A DNA stretch of 39,502 bases from contig DDYW01000066.1 of assembly GCA_002348185.1 (NCBI GenBank), forward strand, positions 1 through 39,502. The letters are read 5' to 3'. Source of the DNA: Candidatus Hydrogenedentes bacterium UBA2224. GTDB lineage: Bacteria > Hydrogenedentota > Hydrogenedentia > Hydrogenedentales > SLHB01. Under the pieces are notes generated by a model that was given only the letters and a program-made list of their open reading frames with translations, was not told where the DNA came from and searched no databases. This document shows, in pieces, positions 1-7,970 of this stretch. How positions within the stretch are numbered: the stretch's first letter is position 1; each line of letters opens with the position of its first letter. The position numbers and the translations under genes are program-made.

Positions 1-44
1 CTGGTCCACCTGGTCCACCTGGTCCGGCTAGTCCACCTGGTCCC
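1..44. repeat. GGTCCACCT tandem repeat at the window edge
   Basis: A 9-bp unit, GGTCCACCT, is repeated about four and a half times, with one unit altered to GGTCCGGCTA. It runs into the left edge, so its full length is unknown. Read in frame 3 it gives Gly-Pro-Pro triplets followed by a proline/alanine-rich stretch and a TAA stop at 72-74. It could therefore be the end of a collagen-like ORF or simply an intergenic satellite. The sequence alone does not decide between these. Confidence 0.7.
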
Positions 45-78
45 CCGCGCCCCGCCCCGGCAAACACGGCATAAACAC

Positions 79-107
79 TAGACTTACAGGACGTAACGTG
101 ATAAACT
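79..107 (+). promoter_or_regulatory. Candidate sigma-70 promoter for the DUF6807 gene
   Basis: A TAGACT -35 box (79-84), 17-bp spacer and TAAACT -10 box (102-107) lie about 55 bp before the GTG start at 161. Each box matches four of six consensus bases. Five other spacers in this window have similar boxes with 17-18 bp spacing, which supports it weakly. Confidence 0.35.
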
Positions 108-160
108 ACCCGCGCAACCGGATTTGCCGCAGTGCAGCGTGAGGCGGAAGGAAAGGGCCA

Positions 161-1327
161 GTGACGACTGTGTTTAGACTCACTGTCGATGCGGGGCCTC
201 ACGACCGTTCCTATTGCCCCGTAAGTATCGATTTACCAGTGGATTACGGTAAGAACAAGGGCGTCCTGCTGACCGACGCGAAATCCGGAAAAACCATACC
301 GTGCCAGGTCACTCCCCACCGCAAAGGCGCCACCCTCACCTGGATCGCCACCGGCCTGAAAGCCGGTGAGATCCGGAAAATGACCGCCAAACCCGTTGCG
401 GGCGCACAGAGCGCCCCGGCCGTGAGAGTCGCGGACAACCCGGACGACGGGGTGGTAACGGTGTCGGTCTTTGGCAAGCCGTTTACCGCCTACAACTACG
501 GCAGGAAATGGGTACGCCCGTTCCTGTACCCGGTCATTGGCCCCGGGGGGGCGCAGGTCACCCGGAACTGGCCCATGTCCGACCATGCAGCGGACGAACA
601 GCGCGACCACCCCCACCACAAGTCCATCTGGGTCGCATACGGCGAATGCGGCGCGGGAAAGGTCGACAACTGGGCGGAGCTGCCCGGTCACGGCTGGCAA
701 CGGCATGTCCGGTTTCTCAAGAAGGAGTCGGGGCCGGTTTTCGGGCAGATCGTGGCGAAAAACGACTGGTGCACCAACAAGGAGCGGAAGCAGTTCGAGG
801 AAACCCGCGACATGCGGTTTTACGCTCTTCCGGGGGGGATGCGTCTGTTCGACATCGCCGTGACGTTCCGGATGACGGAAGGTCCCATCACATTTTACGA
901 CACGAAAGAGGGCGGCCTGGTCTCGGTCCGGGTCGCCAGTTCGATGGATGTCCCCCGCACGGGGCGGATCGAAAACGGGTATGGGGGGATTAACGAGGCC
1001 GAAACCTGGGGCAAGAACGCCCCGTGGTGCGATTACAGCGGAATGGCCGACGGCGTGCATGTGGGGATCGCCATCATGGATCACGAGACCAACCCGCGAT
1101 ACCCCACCGGGTGGCATGTGCGCGATTACGGTCTGATGACCGCCAACTGTTTCGCATGGAAACACTACCATCCGGAAGCAGGCACGAAGGGAGACATGAC
1201 GTTTGGCAAGGGGAGCCGGACCACGTGGCGGTACCGGCTCTTTATTCATCCGGGAGACGCGGCGCGAGGCAAGGTCAAGGACCGGTTCCTGGACTTTGTC
1301 GCCCCGCCTCGTGTCGCCCTCGCCTAG
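161..1327 (+). CDS. DUF6807 (PmoA-family) protein
   Basis: This 388-aa protein matches the DUF6807/PmoA-like family of soluble beta-rich proteins that are common in Planctomycetota-like genomes near sugar-catabolic genes. The recognisable family features are the central YPVIGPGG and VTRNWPM segments, the histidine cluster DHPHHKSIW (residues 149-157) and a late GLMTANCFAW segment. No signal peptide is visible. The GTG start at 161 is preceded by AAGGAAAGG at a suitable distance. The PmoA name is historical: this is not the membrane subunit of methane monooxygenase, and the reaction is unknown. The clustered histidines could bind a metal or sugar, which is inference. A GGTTCCC/GGGAACC hairpin (1330-1346) follows the stop but lacks a T tract. 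Confidence 0.8.
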   Translation: MTTVFRLTVDAGPHDRSYCPVSIDLPVDYGKNKGVLLTDAKSGKTIPCQVTPHRKGATLTWIATGLKAGEIRKMTAKPVAGAQSAPAVRVADNPDDGVVTVSVFGKPFTAYNYGRKWVRPFLYPVIGPGGAQVTRNWPMSDHAADEQRDHPHHKSIWVAYGECGAGKVDNWAELPGHGWQRHVRFLKKESGPVFGQIVAKNDWCTNKERKQFEETRDMRFYALPGGMRLFDIAVTFRMTEGPITFYDTKEGGLVSVRVASSMDVPRTGRIENGYGGINEAETWGKNAPWCDYSGMADGVHVGIAIMDHETNPRYPTGWHVRDYGLMTANCFAWKHYHPEAGTKGDMTFGKGSRTTWRYRLFIHPGDAARGKVKDRFLDFVAPPRVALA

Positions 1328-1503
1328 TTGGTTCCCGGCGGGAACCGGCCGGCCCGGTGCATCGCGCGGGGCCCGGGGGCGGCGTATGCTCCGGAGTGAT
1401 TAACGGCTTTCGGACGTGAGGAGGAGGCGTGCTTCTGCGGCGGCCGCAGGTTGCCGGCCGGCCGCGGTTCTCTGACATCAACGGTACCAGGAGGCAGGCA
1501 ATC

Positions 1504-2808
1504 ATGGCGAAGACCAAGGCGAAGCCGAAGACCAAAGCCAGCAGCCGGGCGAAGAAAGCGGCGCCGGGCACGGCGAAGAAACAGGCCAAACCCGCGAAGG
1601 CCGCCGCGAAACCGCGCCCGGGTGCGAAGGATGCCTCCAAAAAAACCGCAAAAACCAAGAAGAAACCGCCTGCGGCAACGCCAAAGGCCAGTCCCAAAAC
1701 GAAGTTGAAGACCACCATGAAGAAAAAGACCCCGAGCCCCGCGAAGGCCGCACCGAAAAAGGCACCCGAACCCAAAGAGCGCCAGGAATCTCCCGCGCCC
1801 GCGATAAATGCGGTTTCCCGCGGGAAAAACACCTCGCTGGACCGGGAATTCCTGATCAAATTGGCCCAGGCCATCCGCGAGGTGGTTCAACCCGCCATTG
1901 ATGCCGCCAAGGGCCGCGAGGTCATTGGCAATGCCCCGAGCGGCGACGCCACGTTCCAGCTCGACCGGCTGGCCGAAAAGGCGCTGCTCACCTTTCTCCG
2001 GGACGCGAAGCTTCCGGTCGCATACTATTCCGAGGATTCGGGGTATACGACCTTTACGAGCGGGCAGCCCGAACATTTGCTCGTGGTGGACCCGATTGAC
2101 GGCACGCGGGCCGCGAAATCCGGGTTCGAATGGTGCGTGATCGCCATCGGCAGCACGCGCGTGATTGAGCGTCCCCGGCTGGGCGACATCGACAATGCGC
2201 TCGTCATGGAACTGATGGGCCCGCGCGCGTTCTATGCCGAACGCGGGAAGGGCGCGCGCGTGTACGTTGAGGGCCAGTACCGCAAACCCAAGCTGTCCAA
2301 GAACACGGACCTCGAGACCGTGGTGTGGTCGATGACGGTGCCGGCCCGCCCCGCCGAACTGATCTTCCCGACGGCGGCCAAACTCATCGATCTGACGAGC
2401 CTGAAAGGCGGTTTTTACGCCTGCAACAGCACCTCGTACAGCCTGACCCGCCTGCTCACCAACCAGCTTGACGCCTGCGTGGACATCGCGAACCGCTATT
2501 ACCGCGACATTCCGAAGGCCGTGCAGGACCAGTTCATCAACGCCGGGCGGGGCGCCATCCTGGGCATCGCCCCGTACGACATCGCCGCCTCACTGCTTAT
2601 CGCCGAGGAAGCCGGCTGCGTGGTTACGGACGCCTACGGCAAGAGCCTGCGCGACGTGCTGCTCCTCGACAGCGCCACGGGAAACCACCAGTCGATGGTG
2701 GCCGCCGCCAATGCGGAACTGCACGAAAAGCTGCTGACCTTCTTTGACGCGCGCATCAAGCAATGGGAACAATTGCTCAAACATCGCGAGGAAAGCCGTT
2801 CCTCGTAG
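1504..2808 (+). CDS. Inositol-monophosphatase-family enzyme with histone-H1-like N-terminal tail
   Basis: A 434-aa protein. Residues 1 to about 100 are almost only Lys, Ala, Pro, Thr and Ser in KKxAKP-like patterns, like histone H1 or bacterial H1-like tails. Residues from about 112 form a metal-dependent sugar/inositol phosphatase fold: SED at 176-178, the metal-binding DPIDGT motif at 196-201, and YDIAAS with Asp359 near the C-terminus. The family hydrolyses inositol monophosphates, fructose-1,6-bisphosphate or 3'-phosphoadenosine phosphate; the substrate here cannot be named. The ATG at 1504 is preferred because AGGAGG (1489-1494) lies 9 nt upstream. An alternative GTG at 1429 has a Shine-Dalgarno only 2 nt away. 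The tail probably binds nucleic acid or polyphosphate (inference). The next gene is zwf, so a sugar-phosphate role is plausible. Confidence 0.85.
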   Translation: MAKTKAKPKTKASSRAKKAAPGTAKKQAKPAKAAAKPRPGAKDASKKTAKTKKKPPAATPKASPKTKLKTTMKKKTPSPAKAAPKKAPEPKERQESPAPAINAVSRGKNTSLDREFLIKLAQAIREVVQPAIDAAKGREVIGNAPSGDATFQLDRLAEKALLTFLRDAKLPVAYYSEDSGYTTFTSGQPEHLLVVDPIDGTRAAKSGFEWCVIAIGSTRVIERPRLGDIDNALVMELMGPRAFYAERGKGARVYVEGQYRKPKLSKNTDLETVVWSMTVPARPAELIFPTAAKLIDLTSLKGGFYACNSTSYSLTRLLTNQLDACVDIANRYYRDIPKAVQDQFINAGRGAILGIAPYDIAASLLIAEEAGCVVTDAYGKSLRDVLLLDSATGNHQSMVAAANAELHEKLLTFFDARIKQWEQLLKHREESRSS

Positions 2809-2847
2809 CCCCTGAGACCGGGTGGAGCGGAGCACGGTGACGATACG

Positions 2848-2882
2848 GCCGCGGGTTCCGGAAATGCGGACCCGGCCGCGGC
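2848..2882 (+). terminator. Imperfect hairpin between the phosphatase gene and zwf
   Basis: GCCGCGG (2848-2854) pairs with CCGCGGC (2876-2882), with a partly paired TTCCG/CGGA interior. It sits 40 bp after the phosphatase stop and is followed by TGTTTG rather than a clean T run. It may weaken read-through into zwf. Confidence 0.3.
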
Positions 2883-2924
2883 TGTTTGCCTCTCGTGGAA
2901 GCGTTGACGAACAAGGAGTACGGC

Positions 2925-4469
2925 ATGCCCGGCCGGGCCACCACGAATTTCATGCATCCTCCCGAGCGCGACCTCTCCCGGTTCGTCATCGAACCCGAGA
3001 TGATGGCCACCGTGGTCATTTTCGGCGCGACGGGCGATCTGGCCGGGCGCAAGCTCATCCCGGCCCTCTACAATCTGTGGCAGGCGGGGTACCTGCCCAG
3101 ACGGCTCGCCGTGGTGGGCGCCGCGCGGCGCGCCATCGACGAAAACGACTTCCGGCAGAGCATGTGCGAGGCGCTCAAGAAACATTCGCGCACCGGCCAT
3201 GGCGACAGCGACCGCTGCGACCCGTTCGTGTCGAACCTGTATTACCAGCAGCTGCGGTTCGACGAGCCGGGCGACTACGCACGTCTCAAGGAACGGCTCG
3301 ACGCCATTGAGGCGGCGCAGGGGGCCCCCGGCAACCGTCTGTACTACATGGCCGTCGCGCCCGAGTTCTTTGCGACCATCGTGGAGCATCTCGGGCCGTC
3401 GGGATGCACCCACGCCCCCGGCTGCTCGCCCTGGACCCGGGTCGTCGCGGAAAAGCCGTTCGGATTCGACCTGGAGTCCGCCCGCCAGATCAACCGCACG
3501 ATCAGCGGCGTCCTCGACGAAAGCCAGGTATTCCGCATCGATCACTATCTCGGCAAAGAGACGGTGCAGAACATTCTGGCCGTGCGCTTCGGAAACGCCC
3601 TGTTCGAGCCGCTGTTCAGCCAGAAGTACATTGACCACGTCCAGATCACCGTGTCCGAGACCGTGGGCATGGAAGGGCGGCGCGGCGAGTTCTACGACAA
3701 AGTGGGCGCCCTGCGCGACGTGGTCCAGAACCACGCGCTCCAGCTGCTCTGCCTCGTTGCCATGGAGCCGCCCGCGCGCTTCAACGCCCGCTACATCCGG
3801 GATGAGAAGCTCAAGGTGCTCAACAGCATTGAGACACCGCAGGGCGGGCCGTTGGCCGAATGGTGCGTGCGCGGACAATACGGCGAGGGGGCGGACGGCC
3901 CGGCCTACCTGGCCGAGGACGGCGTCGACCCCCGCTCCCGGACCGAAACGTACGTCGCGTTGCGGCTGTTTGTCGACAACTGGCGCTGGGCCGGGGTGCC
4001 GTTCTTCATCCGCACCGGCAAGCGGATGCAGAAACGGCTCACCGAGATCATGGTGCGGTTCAAGGACCCGCCCATGCATCTTTTCCGCGAACTCGGGGGC
4101 GCGTTGCCCGAGACGAACGTGCTCGTGTTCCGGATTCAGCCCGACGAAGGCATTTCCCTGACGTTCAATGCCAAACCGCCCGGCATGGATTTCGCCGTGC
4201 GGCCCGTGGCCATGCATTTTGCCTACGGTCACACCTTTGACGAGGATATCCCGGAAGCCTACGAACGGCTGCTGCTGGATGCCATCCGGGGCGACAGCAC
4301 GCTGTTCACCCGTGCGGACGAGATCGAGAGCGCCTGGAGTATTGTCACGAAGATTCGCGAGGCGTGGGACGGCGCCGGGCCGCCCGTGCCGTATTCCCCG
4401 GGCACCTGGGGGCCGGCGGAAGCCGACCGCATCTTCCGGCATTGCCAGGGCGCCTGGCGCAATCCCTAA
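2925..4469 (+). CDS. zwf: Glucose-6-phosphate 1-dehydrogenase
   Basis: This cytoplasmic 514-aa enzyme oxidises glucose 6-phosphate to 6-phosphogluconolactone and reduces NADP+, the entry step of the oxidative pentose phosphate pathway. The dinucleotide-binding motif GATGDLAGRK is at residues 34-43. The family signature RIDHYLGKE is at 204-212, with substrate-binding His207. The second active-site histidine, in the QNH segment, is His270; the spacing is close to that of the His178/His240 pair of the Leuconostoc enzyme. The length is normal for the family. The ATG at 2925 has AAGGAG 6 nt upstream; an in-frame TTG at 2886 is less likely. The lactonase gene starts 18 bp after the stop, so the two form an operon encoding consecutive reactions. 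Confidence 0.97.
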   Translation: MPGRATTNFMHPPERDLSRFVIEPEMMATVVIFGATGDLAGRKLIPALYNLWQAGYLPRRLAVVGAARRAIDENDFRQSMCEALKKHSRTGHGDSDRCDPFVSNLYYQQLRFDEPGDYARLKERLDAIEAAQGAPGNRLYYMAVAPEFFATIVEHLGPSGCTHAPGCSPWTRVVAEKPFGFDLESARQINRTISGVLDESQVFRIDHYLGKETVQNILAVRFGNALFEPLFSQKYIDHVQITVSETVGMEGRRGEFYDKVGALRDVVQNHALQLLCLVAMEPPARFNARYIRDEKLKVLNSIETPQGGPLAEWCVRGQYGEGADGPAYLAEDGVDPRSRTETYVALRLFVDNWRWAGVPFFIRTGKRMQKRLTEIMVRFKDPPMHLFRELGGALPETNVLVFRIQPDEGISLTFNAKPPGMDFAVRPVAMHFAYGHTFDEDIPEAYERLLLDAIRGDSTLFTRADEIESAWSIVTKIREAWDGAGPPVPYSPGTWGPAEADRIFRHCQGAWRNP

Positions 4470-4487
4470 CCCAACGGAGGTGTGACC

Positions 4488-5153
4488 ATGAGTGAATACC
4501 GCGTCTGCGCCGACCCCGTACGCTCCTTCGCTGAGGCCTTCGCCGGGGAGATGGCGCGGATCGAACACCCCCGTATCGCGCTGTCGGGGGGATGCACGCC
4601 GCGACCGCTCTACCGGCTGTGGGCGCGGGAATACCGCACCGTGCTCCCCTGGGACCGGACGCACATTTTTCAGGTCGACGAACGCTGCGTGCGCACGGAC
4701 AGTGACGCCTCCAACTGGAAACTGCTCCACGAGGCCCTGTTGTGGGCCATACCGGAAGCCCGGGCCTACCGGATGGAGACCGAGCGCGACGGGGCCGCGG
4801 AAGCCTACGAACAGGTGCTCCGAAACCACGTTCCCGCCGGGGAGGACGGGATTCCCCGGCTCGATCTGGTGCTGCTGGGCCTCGGGGCAGACGGGCACAC
4901 CGCGTCGCTCTTCCCCGGCACCCCGGCGCTCCAGGAGCGGGAACGCCTGGTCGTACGCACCGATACCCCCGGGATCGAACCCGCCCGCATCACGCTTACG
5001 TTTCCCGTCCTGGAAGCCGCCCACCGGCGCTGGTTTCTGGTGACCGGGAGCGCGAAAGCCGAGGCAGTCGCGGCAGCCGATGCCCGCGCCAATCCTGCCG
5101 GAAAACTCGATGCCATCTGGTTTCTGGACGCGGAGGCGGCCTCGGCGATCTAG
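4488..5153 (+). CDS. pgl: 6-phosphogluconolactonase
   Basis: A 221-aa cytoplasmic protein of the Pgl/DevB family, related to glucosamine-6-phosphate isomerases. It hydrolyses the lactone made by Zwf to 6-phosphogluconate. Diagnostic segments are LSGGCTPRPLY (32-42), the DER motif (64-66) and GLGADGHTASLFPGT (131-145), which together form the phosphosugar site. The ATG at 4488 is 7 nt after GGAGG (4476-4480). The gene follows zwf directly. No 6-phosphogluconate dehydrogenase gene is in the window. An 8-bp GC-rich hairpin (5158-5175) follows the stop but has no T run. Confidence 0.95.
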   Translation: MSEYRVCADPVRSFAEAFAGEMARIEHPRIALSGGCTPRPLYRLWAREYRTVLPWDRTHIFQVDERCVRTDSDASNWKLLHEALLWAIPEARAYRMETERDGAAEAYEQVLRNHVPAGEDGIPRLDLVLLGLGADGHTASLFPGTPALQERERLVVRTDTPGIEPARITLTFPVLEAAHRRWFLVTGSAKAEAVAAADARANPAGKLDAIWFLDAEAASAI

Positions 5154-5194
5154 GTGCGCGGCCCGCTCGGGCCGCACAAATGGCCCATGCGTCC

Positions 5195-5224
5195 TTGAAT
5201 TCCCCGGGGGAAAATCACTAAAAT
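5195..5224 (+). promoter_or_regulatory. Candidate sigma-70 promoter for the TPR-C45 gene
   Basis: TTGAAT (5195-5200), an 18-bp spacer and TAAAAT (5219-5224) lie about 65 bp before the ATG at 5289. The -10 box matches five of six consensus bases. It would let this gene be transcribed separately from zwf-pgl. Confidence 0.5.
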
Positions 5225-5288
5225 GGGGGTTGGGTGCCCGGATTGTCGCGGGCGTGTTGATGGTAACCACCGGTTGAGGGTCATTCGA

Positions 5289-7004
5289 ATGGATAAGACA
5301 ACAGCATCCCAGAAGTTTCAACAGTCGGTTCGGCTGTTTTCGCAGAAACGCTATGTGGAAGCGCTGATCCTGCTGGACGAACTGTATGCCGCGTTTCCGA
5401 AGCAGAAACAGGTCCTGTACGGACGGGCCCAGTGCCTGGCGGAGTTGCAGCGCCACGCGGAGGCCATTGCCGTGTGCGATCAAGCCATCGAGTGGTTTGA
5501 CGATGCCAACGCGAAGAAACTGAAGGCCCGGATTCAGCGGGACAACTTCGACACGCTCGAGAACCCCACGGACCTGGCGAGCCTGCTGGGAAGCAGCGCG
5601 CCCTCCGCGGGCGGGGGCGCCGGCCTGCCCGACCTGTCCGGTCTGCTGGACCTTCCGCCGATGCCGGAGCCTGCCGCATTGGGTTACCGGCCCGCACGGT
5701 CGTCCAGGAAATGGGTTTACACCCTCCTGGCCTGCGCGGCCGGGCTGCTGGTGGTTCTCGCGGTCGGGTTTCCGGTGCTGGCCTCGATGAGGCAGGACGA
5801 GAAGTCCGGGGCACAGTCGGCCGCGCTCGCCGCGGCCGGGGACACCGGCGCGGCGACGGAAACCCAGGCGGCGCCGGCCGGGCCGCGCGGCTGCGAACGC
5901 CCGGAGACTATCGGGGGTTCCGGCACGGCCGAGACCATCGGCGAGGGCGAAGACACGATGACCCTGCTCCGGATCCAGGGGAACCGGTACGAACTCGGCT
6001 ACTGGTACGGGAAACTTATCGCGGACCAGATCGCCGAGACTTGGAAGCTGGTGCAGGCCATGGCCGAGCGGGAAGGCATTCCCATGCAGATGGTGGATGG
6101 CGCCGCCGCGGCCCTGTGGCAGGAAAAGAATTTCGACATGGGCCCCTGGAGCACCGAGGTGCAGGGCATTGCCGACGGCTGCGCCGATGCCGGCCATCCC
6201 GAACTCACGTTCAGCGTGCTCAAGCGCATCGCGGCCATTCCCGACCTGTCCGAATACAATTGCAGCCTCTTTGTTGCGTGGGGGGCCGCCACGCTCAATG
6301 GCGAGACCTATCAGATGCGCAACCTGGACTGGTCCATGGACACCGGGTTCCAGAACTACCCCGTCGTGGCGGTGTACAGCCCGGAAGACGGGGTGAAGCA
6401 TGCCGTCGTCGGGTTTGCGGGCGTGATCGGGGTGTCGGTGGGCGGCATGAACGTCGAGGGGCTTGCGGTCAGCGAAATCATGGGCCACTTCTGCGACAAC
6501 GAGACCCTGGAAGGCATCCCGTTCCCGTTCCTGCTGCGCGACGTGCTGTATTTCGACCGCGACCTGCAGTCGGCCCTCGCCCGCATGAAATCGGCGACCC
6601 GGACCAATCAGTACCATTACGCGCTCGCGGATCCCAGCGCCCCGGACCCGAAAGGCCGGCTGCTGTTCACCAGCAACACGCGGTTTGACGAGTACACCGA
6701 CAACCAGTCCGTCAACCCGCATCCGTGCGCCGATGTAAAGCCGTTCCACGAGGCGATGGACGATGTCGTGTACTGGAAGAACCACAACGGGCGCGACAAC
6801 GACGTGCTGCACGATGCGATCCTGGAACGCTACGGCCAGATCGACGCCGAGAAAGCCATCGAGATCGCCAAGGCCGCATGCGTGGACGGCACTCTGGTCA
6901 GCATCATCTACCACAACAGCGGCAACGACATGTGGGTGGCGTTCGCGGAGGGCCTGACCCCCGGTCCGCGCCAGAAGTATGTGCACGTGGAACTCGACGA
7001 CTGA
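5289..7004 (+). CDS. TPR-domain, membrane-anchored C45-family hydrolase/acyltransferase
   Basis: A 571-aa protein in three parts. Residues 1-85 are helical and resemble tetratricopeptide repeats. After a Gly/Pro-rich linker, a single hydrophobic segment (about 142-166) looks like a signal anchor. Residues from about 220 match the C45 group of N-terminal-nucleophile hydrolases (acyl-CoA:6-aminopenicillanate acyltransferase-like): GNRYELGYWYG, then YNCSLFVAWG with Cys325 as the likely nucleophile, and MRNLDW (343-348). The family self-cleaves before that Cys and acts on amide bonds of acyl or peptide substrates. The layout predicts a cytoplasmic TPR domain and a periplasmic enzyme. The ATG at 5289 has GAGGG 8 nt upstream. 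The substrate is unknown. A TPR fused in front of a C45 domain is unusual to me. Confidence 0.75.
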   Translation: MDKTTASQKFQQSVRLFSQKRYVEALILLDELYAAFPKQKQVLYGRAQCLAELQRHAEAIAVCDQAIEWFDDANAKKLKARIQRDNFDTLENPTDLASLLGSSAPSAGGGAGLPDLSGLLDLPPMPEPAALGYRPARSSRKWVYTLLACAAGLLVVLAVGFPVLASMRQDEKSGAQSAALAAAGDTGAATETQAAPAGPRGCERPETIGGSGTAETIGEGEDTMTLLRIQGNRYELGYWYGKLIADQIAETWKLVQAMAEREGIPMQMVDGAAAALWQEKNFDMGPWSTEVQGIADGCADAGHPELTFSVLKRIAAIPDLSEYNCSLFVAWGAATLNGETYQMRNLDWSMDTGFQNYPVVAVYSPEDGVKHAVVGFAGVIGVSVGGMNVEGLAVSEIMGHFCDNETLEGIPFPFLLRDVLYFDRDLQSALARMKSATRTNQYHYALADPSAPDPKGRLLFTSNTRFDEYTDNQSVNPHPCADVKPFHEAMDDVVYWKNHNGRDNDVLHDAILERYGQIDAEKAIEIAKAACVDGTLVSIIYHNSGNDMWVAFAEGLTPGPRQKYVHVELDD

Positions 7005-7121
7005 TCCCGCGGCGTTGCCAGCGCCGTTGAGATGAATCGCCGGATAAGGTGCAGGAACCTCCGCAAGGCCAATGCCGGTGGGGACGGTAGCGCACGGAGG
7101 TCTGCGATTGTACAGATTTCT

Positions 7122-7317
7122 GGCGCGCCAACGGCGCGATATGCCCCGGCGGTCACGGCCTCCTTGTCCACATCGTGTACATCTCCGGCGCGCCAACGGC
7201 GCGGAACATACCAGCCCAGCCTGGAGGGCTGGGTAGACGGATGTCCAAAGTGATGGAAGGGCTGAAAGCCCGCGACATCTGACTCCGAGGTCCGTATATG
7301 CCGGTCCTTCAGACCGG
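7122..7317. repeat. Dispersed hairpin-cassette repeat, copy A, left part
   Basis: This block closely matches 35297-35427 in order and sequence. It holds two GCGCC-AAC-GGCGC hairpins (7125-7137 and 7190-7202), a CCCAGCC/GGCTGGG hairpin (7215-7233), GGGCT-GAA-AGCCC (7259-7271) and CCGGTC/GACCGG (7301-7317). The stretches between hairpins, such as GCGACATCTG, are also shared between the copies. The first GCGCC unit and its flank are an extra partial duplication seen only here. No protein is supported in the block. Confidence 0.85.
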
Positions 7318-7380
7318 AAGAGCTGTGGGGACGCCGCTACGCACGCTTTGGTGTTGCGTGAACCCCGGAGGCCTTCCGGT

Positions 7381-7402
7381 GTAGCGCAGGCGTCTCGCCT
7401 GC
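7381..7402 (+). repeat. REP-like unit: GTAG followed by a triloop hairpin
   Basis: GTAG (7381-7384) is followed after one base by stem GCAGGCG, loop TCT and stem CGCCTGC. A GTAG tetranucleotide 5' of a short hairpin is the signature of REP elements mobilised by RAYT transposases (family knowledge). A second unit lies in inverse orientation at 7518-7539, so the pair looks like a BIME. No RAYT gene is in the window. Confidence 0.55.
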
Positions 7403-7517
7403 ATCCGAATCGCGGGTGGGAAATGCGATGCGGGGGGCCAGCGCCTCACGCAAAGGCGCCAAGACGCCAAGGCGTACGTTTCTATCCTGTCCATCCCGTC
7501 CACCGGGAGGCAAGGAT

Positions 7518-7539
7518 GCAGGTGAGGCGCCTGCGCTAC
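7518..7539 (-). repeat. REP-like unit, inverse orientation
   Basis: Read on the minus strand this begins GTAGCGCAGGCG and ends CCTGC, with a 5-bp GCAGG/CCTGC stem. It is the degenerate mirror partner of 7381-7402, about 115 bp away. The spacer between them contains no recognisable gene. Confidence 0.5.
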
Positions 7540-7704
7540 AAGAACAAGCATGCCGGGCCGGCGCGGCTGCGTGTCGCCGTGCGAACCGGAGAGCAGCCAC
7601 GGGGGGCTGCCCCTACAATACAATGGGGCTCGGGAATGGGCAGCCATGCAGGCGCGACTACGCGTCCCGGTCTTGTGTCGCCCGCGGGGGGGGAGGATTC
7701 TGCC

Positions 7705-7822
7705 GTCCCTACGGGACTTGTGATTTGAGGGATGCGGAGGCTCCCACCACTGAAGTGGTGGGCTATTATCTGTCGTCCCTGCGGGACTTGGAGCCCTGCG
7801 CCTTCCTTAGCGCCAACGGCGC
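7705..7822. repeat. Cluster of four short perfect hairpins
   Basis: Four perfect stem-loops lie in 118 bp: GTCCC-TAC-GGGAC (7705-7717), an 8-bp CCCACCAC/GTGGTGGG stem with TGAA loop (7743-7762), GTCCC-TGC-GGGAC (7775-7787) and GCGCC-AAC-GGCGC (7810-7822). They follow the same plan as the hairpins in the shared copies A and B, but this cluster is not present in copy B. Confidence 0.75.
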
Positions 7823-7861
7823 TCCGGACACGCGAATCTGCGCCGTTCCCCTCGCCATATC

Positions 7862-7970
7862 GGCCGTGCGGGCTGGGCTGGTATGTTATCGCGCCTTCGG
7901 CGCTCCGGAAGGCAGAATGGTCTCTTGTTTCACCACGTGGGTGAGTCGCAAGAGCTCCAGCGGCGGACTG
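7862..7970. repeat. Dispersed hairpin-cassette repeat, copy A, right part
   Basis: This block matches 35455-35548: GCGGGCTGGGCTGG, then GCGCC-TTC-GGCGC (7891-7903), then CTCCGGAAGGCAGAATGG, then TCACC-ACGTG-GGTGA (7930-7944). The match fades at about 7970, where a transposase-like fragment begins on the other strand. Confidence 0.8.

Noticed and set aside
161..1327. PmoA-like protein as evidence of methane oxidation
   Set aside because: The sequence is soluble and beta-rich without the membrane helices of methane monooxygenase subunits; the name of the family is misleading and no pmoB/pmoC is present.
5158..5175. GC-rich hairpin after pgl as an intrinsic terminator
   Set aside because: The stem has a two- to four-base loop and is followed by ACAAATGG, not a T tract.
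2634..7196. A 1520-codon open frame on the minus strand
   Set aside because: It lies antisense to zwf, pgl and the TPR-C45 gene, whose products match known families; the frame is open because of high GC and its translation is low-complexity with no domain.
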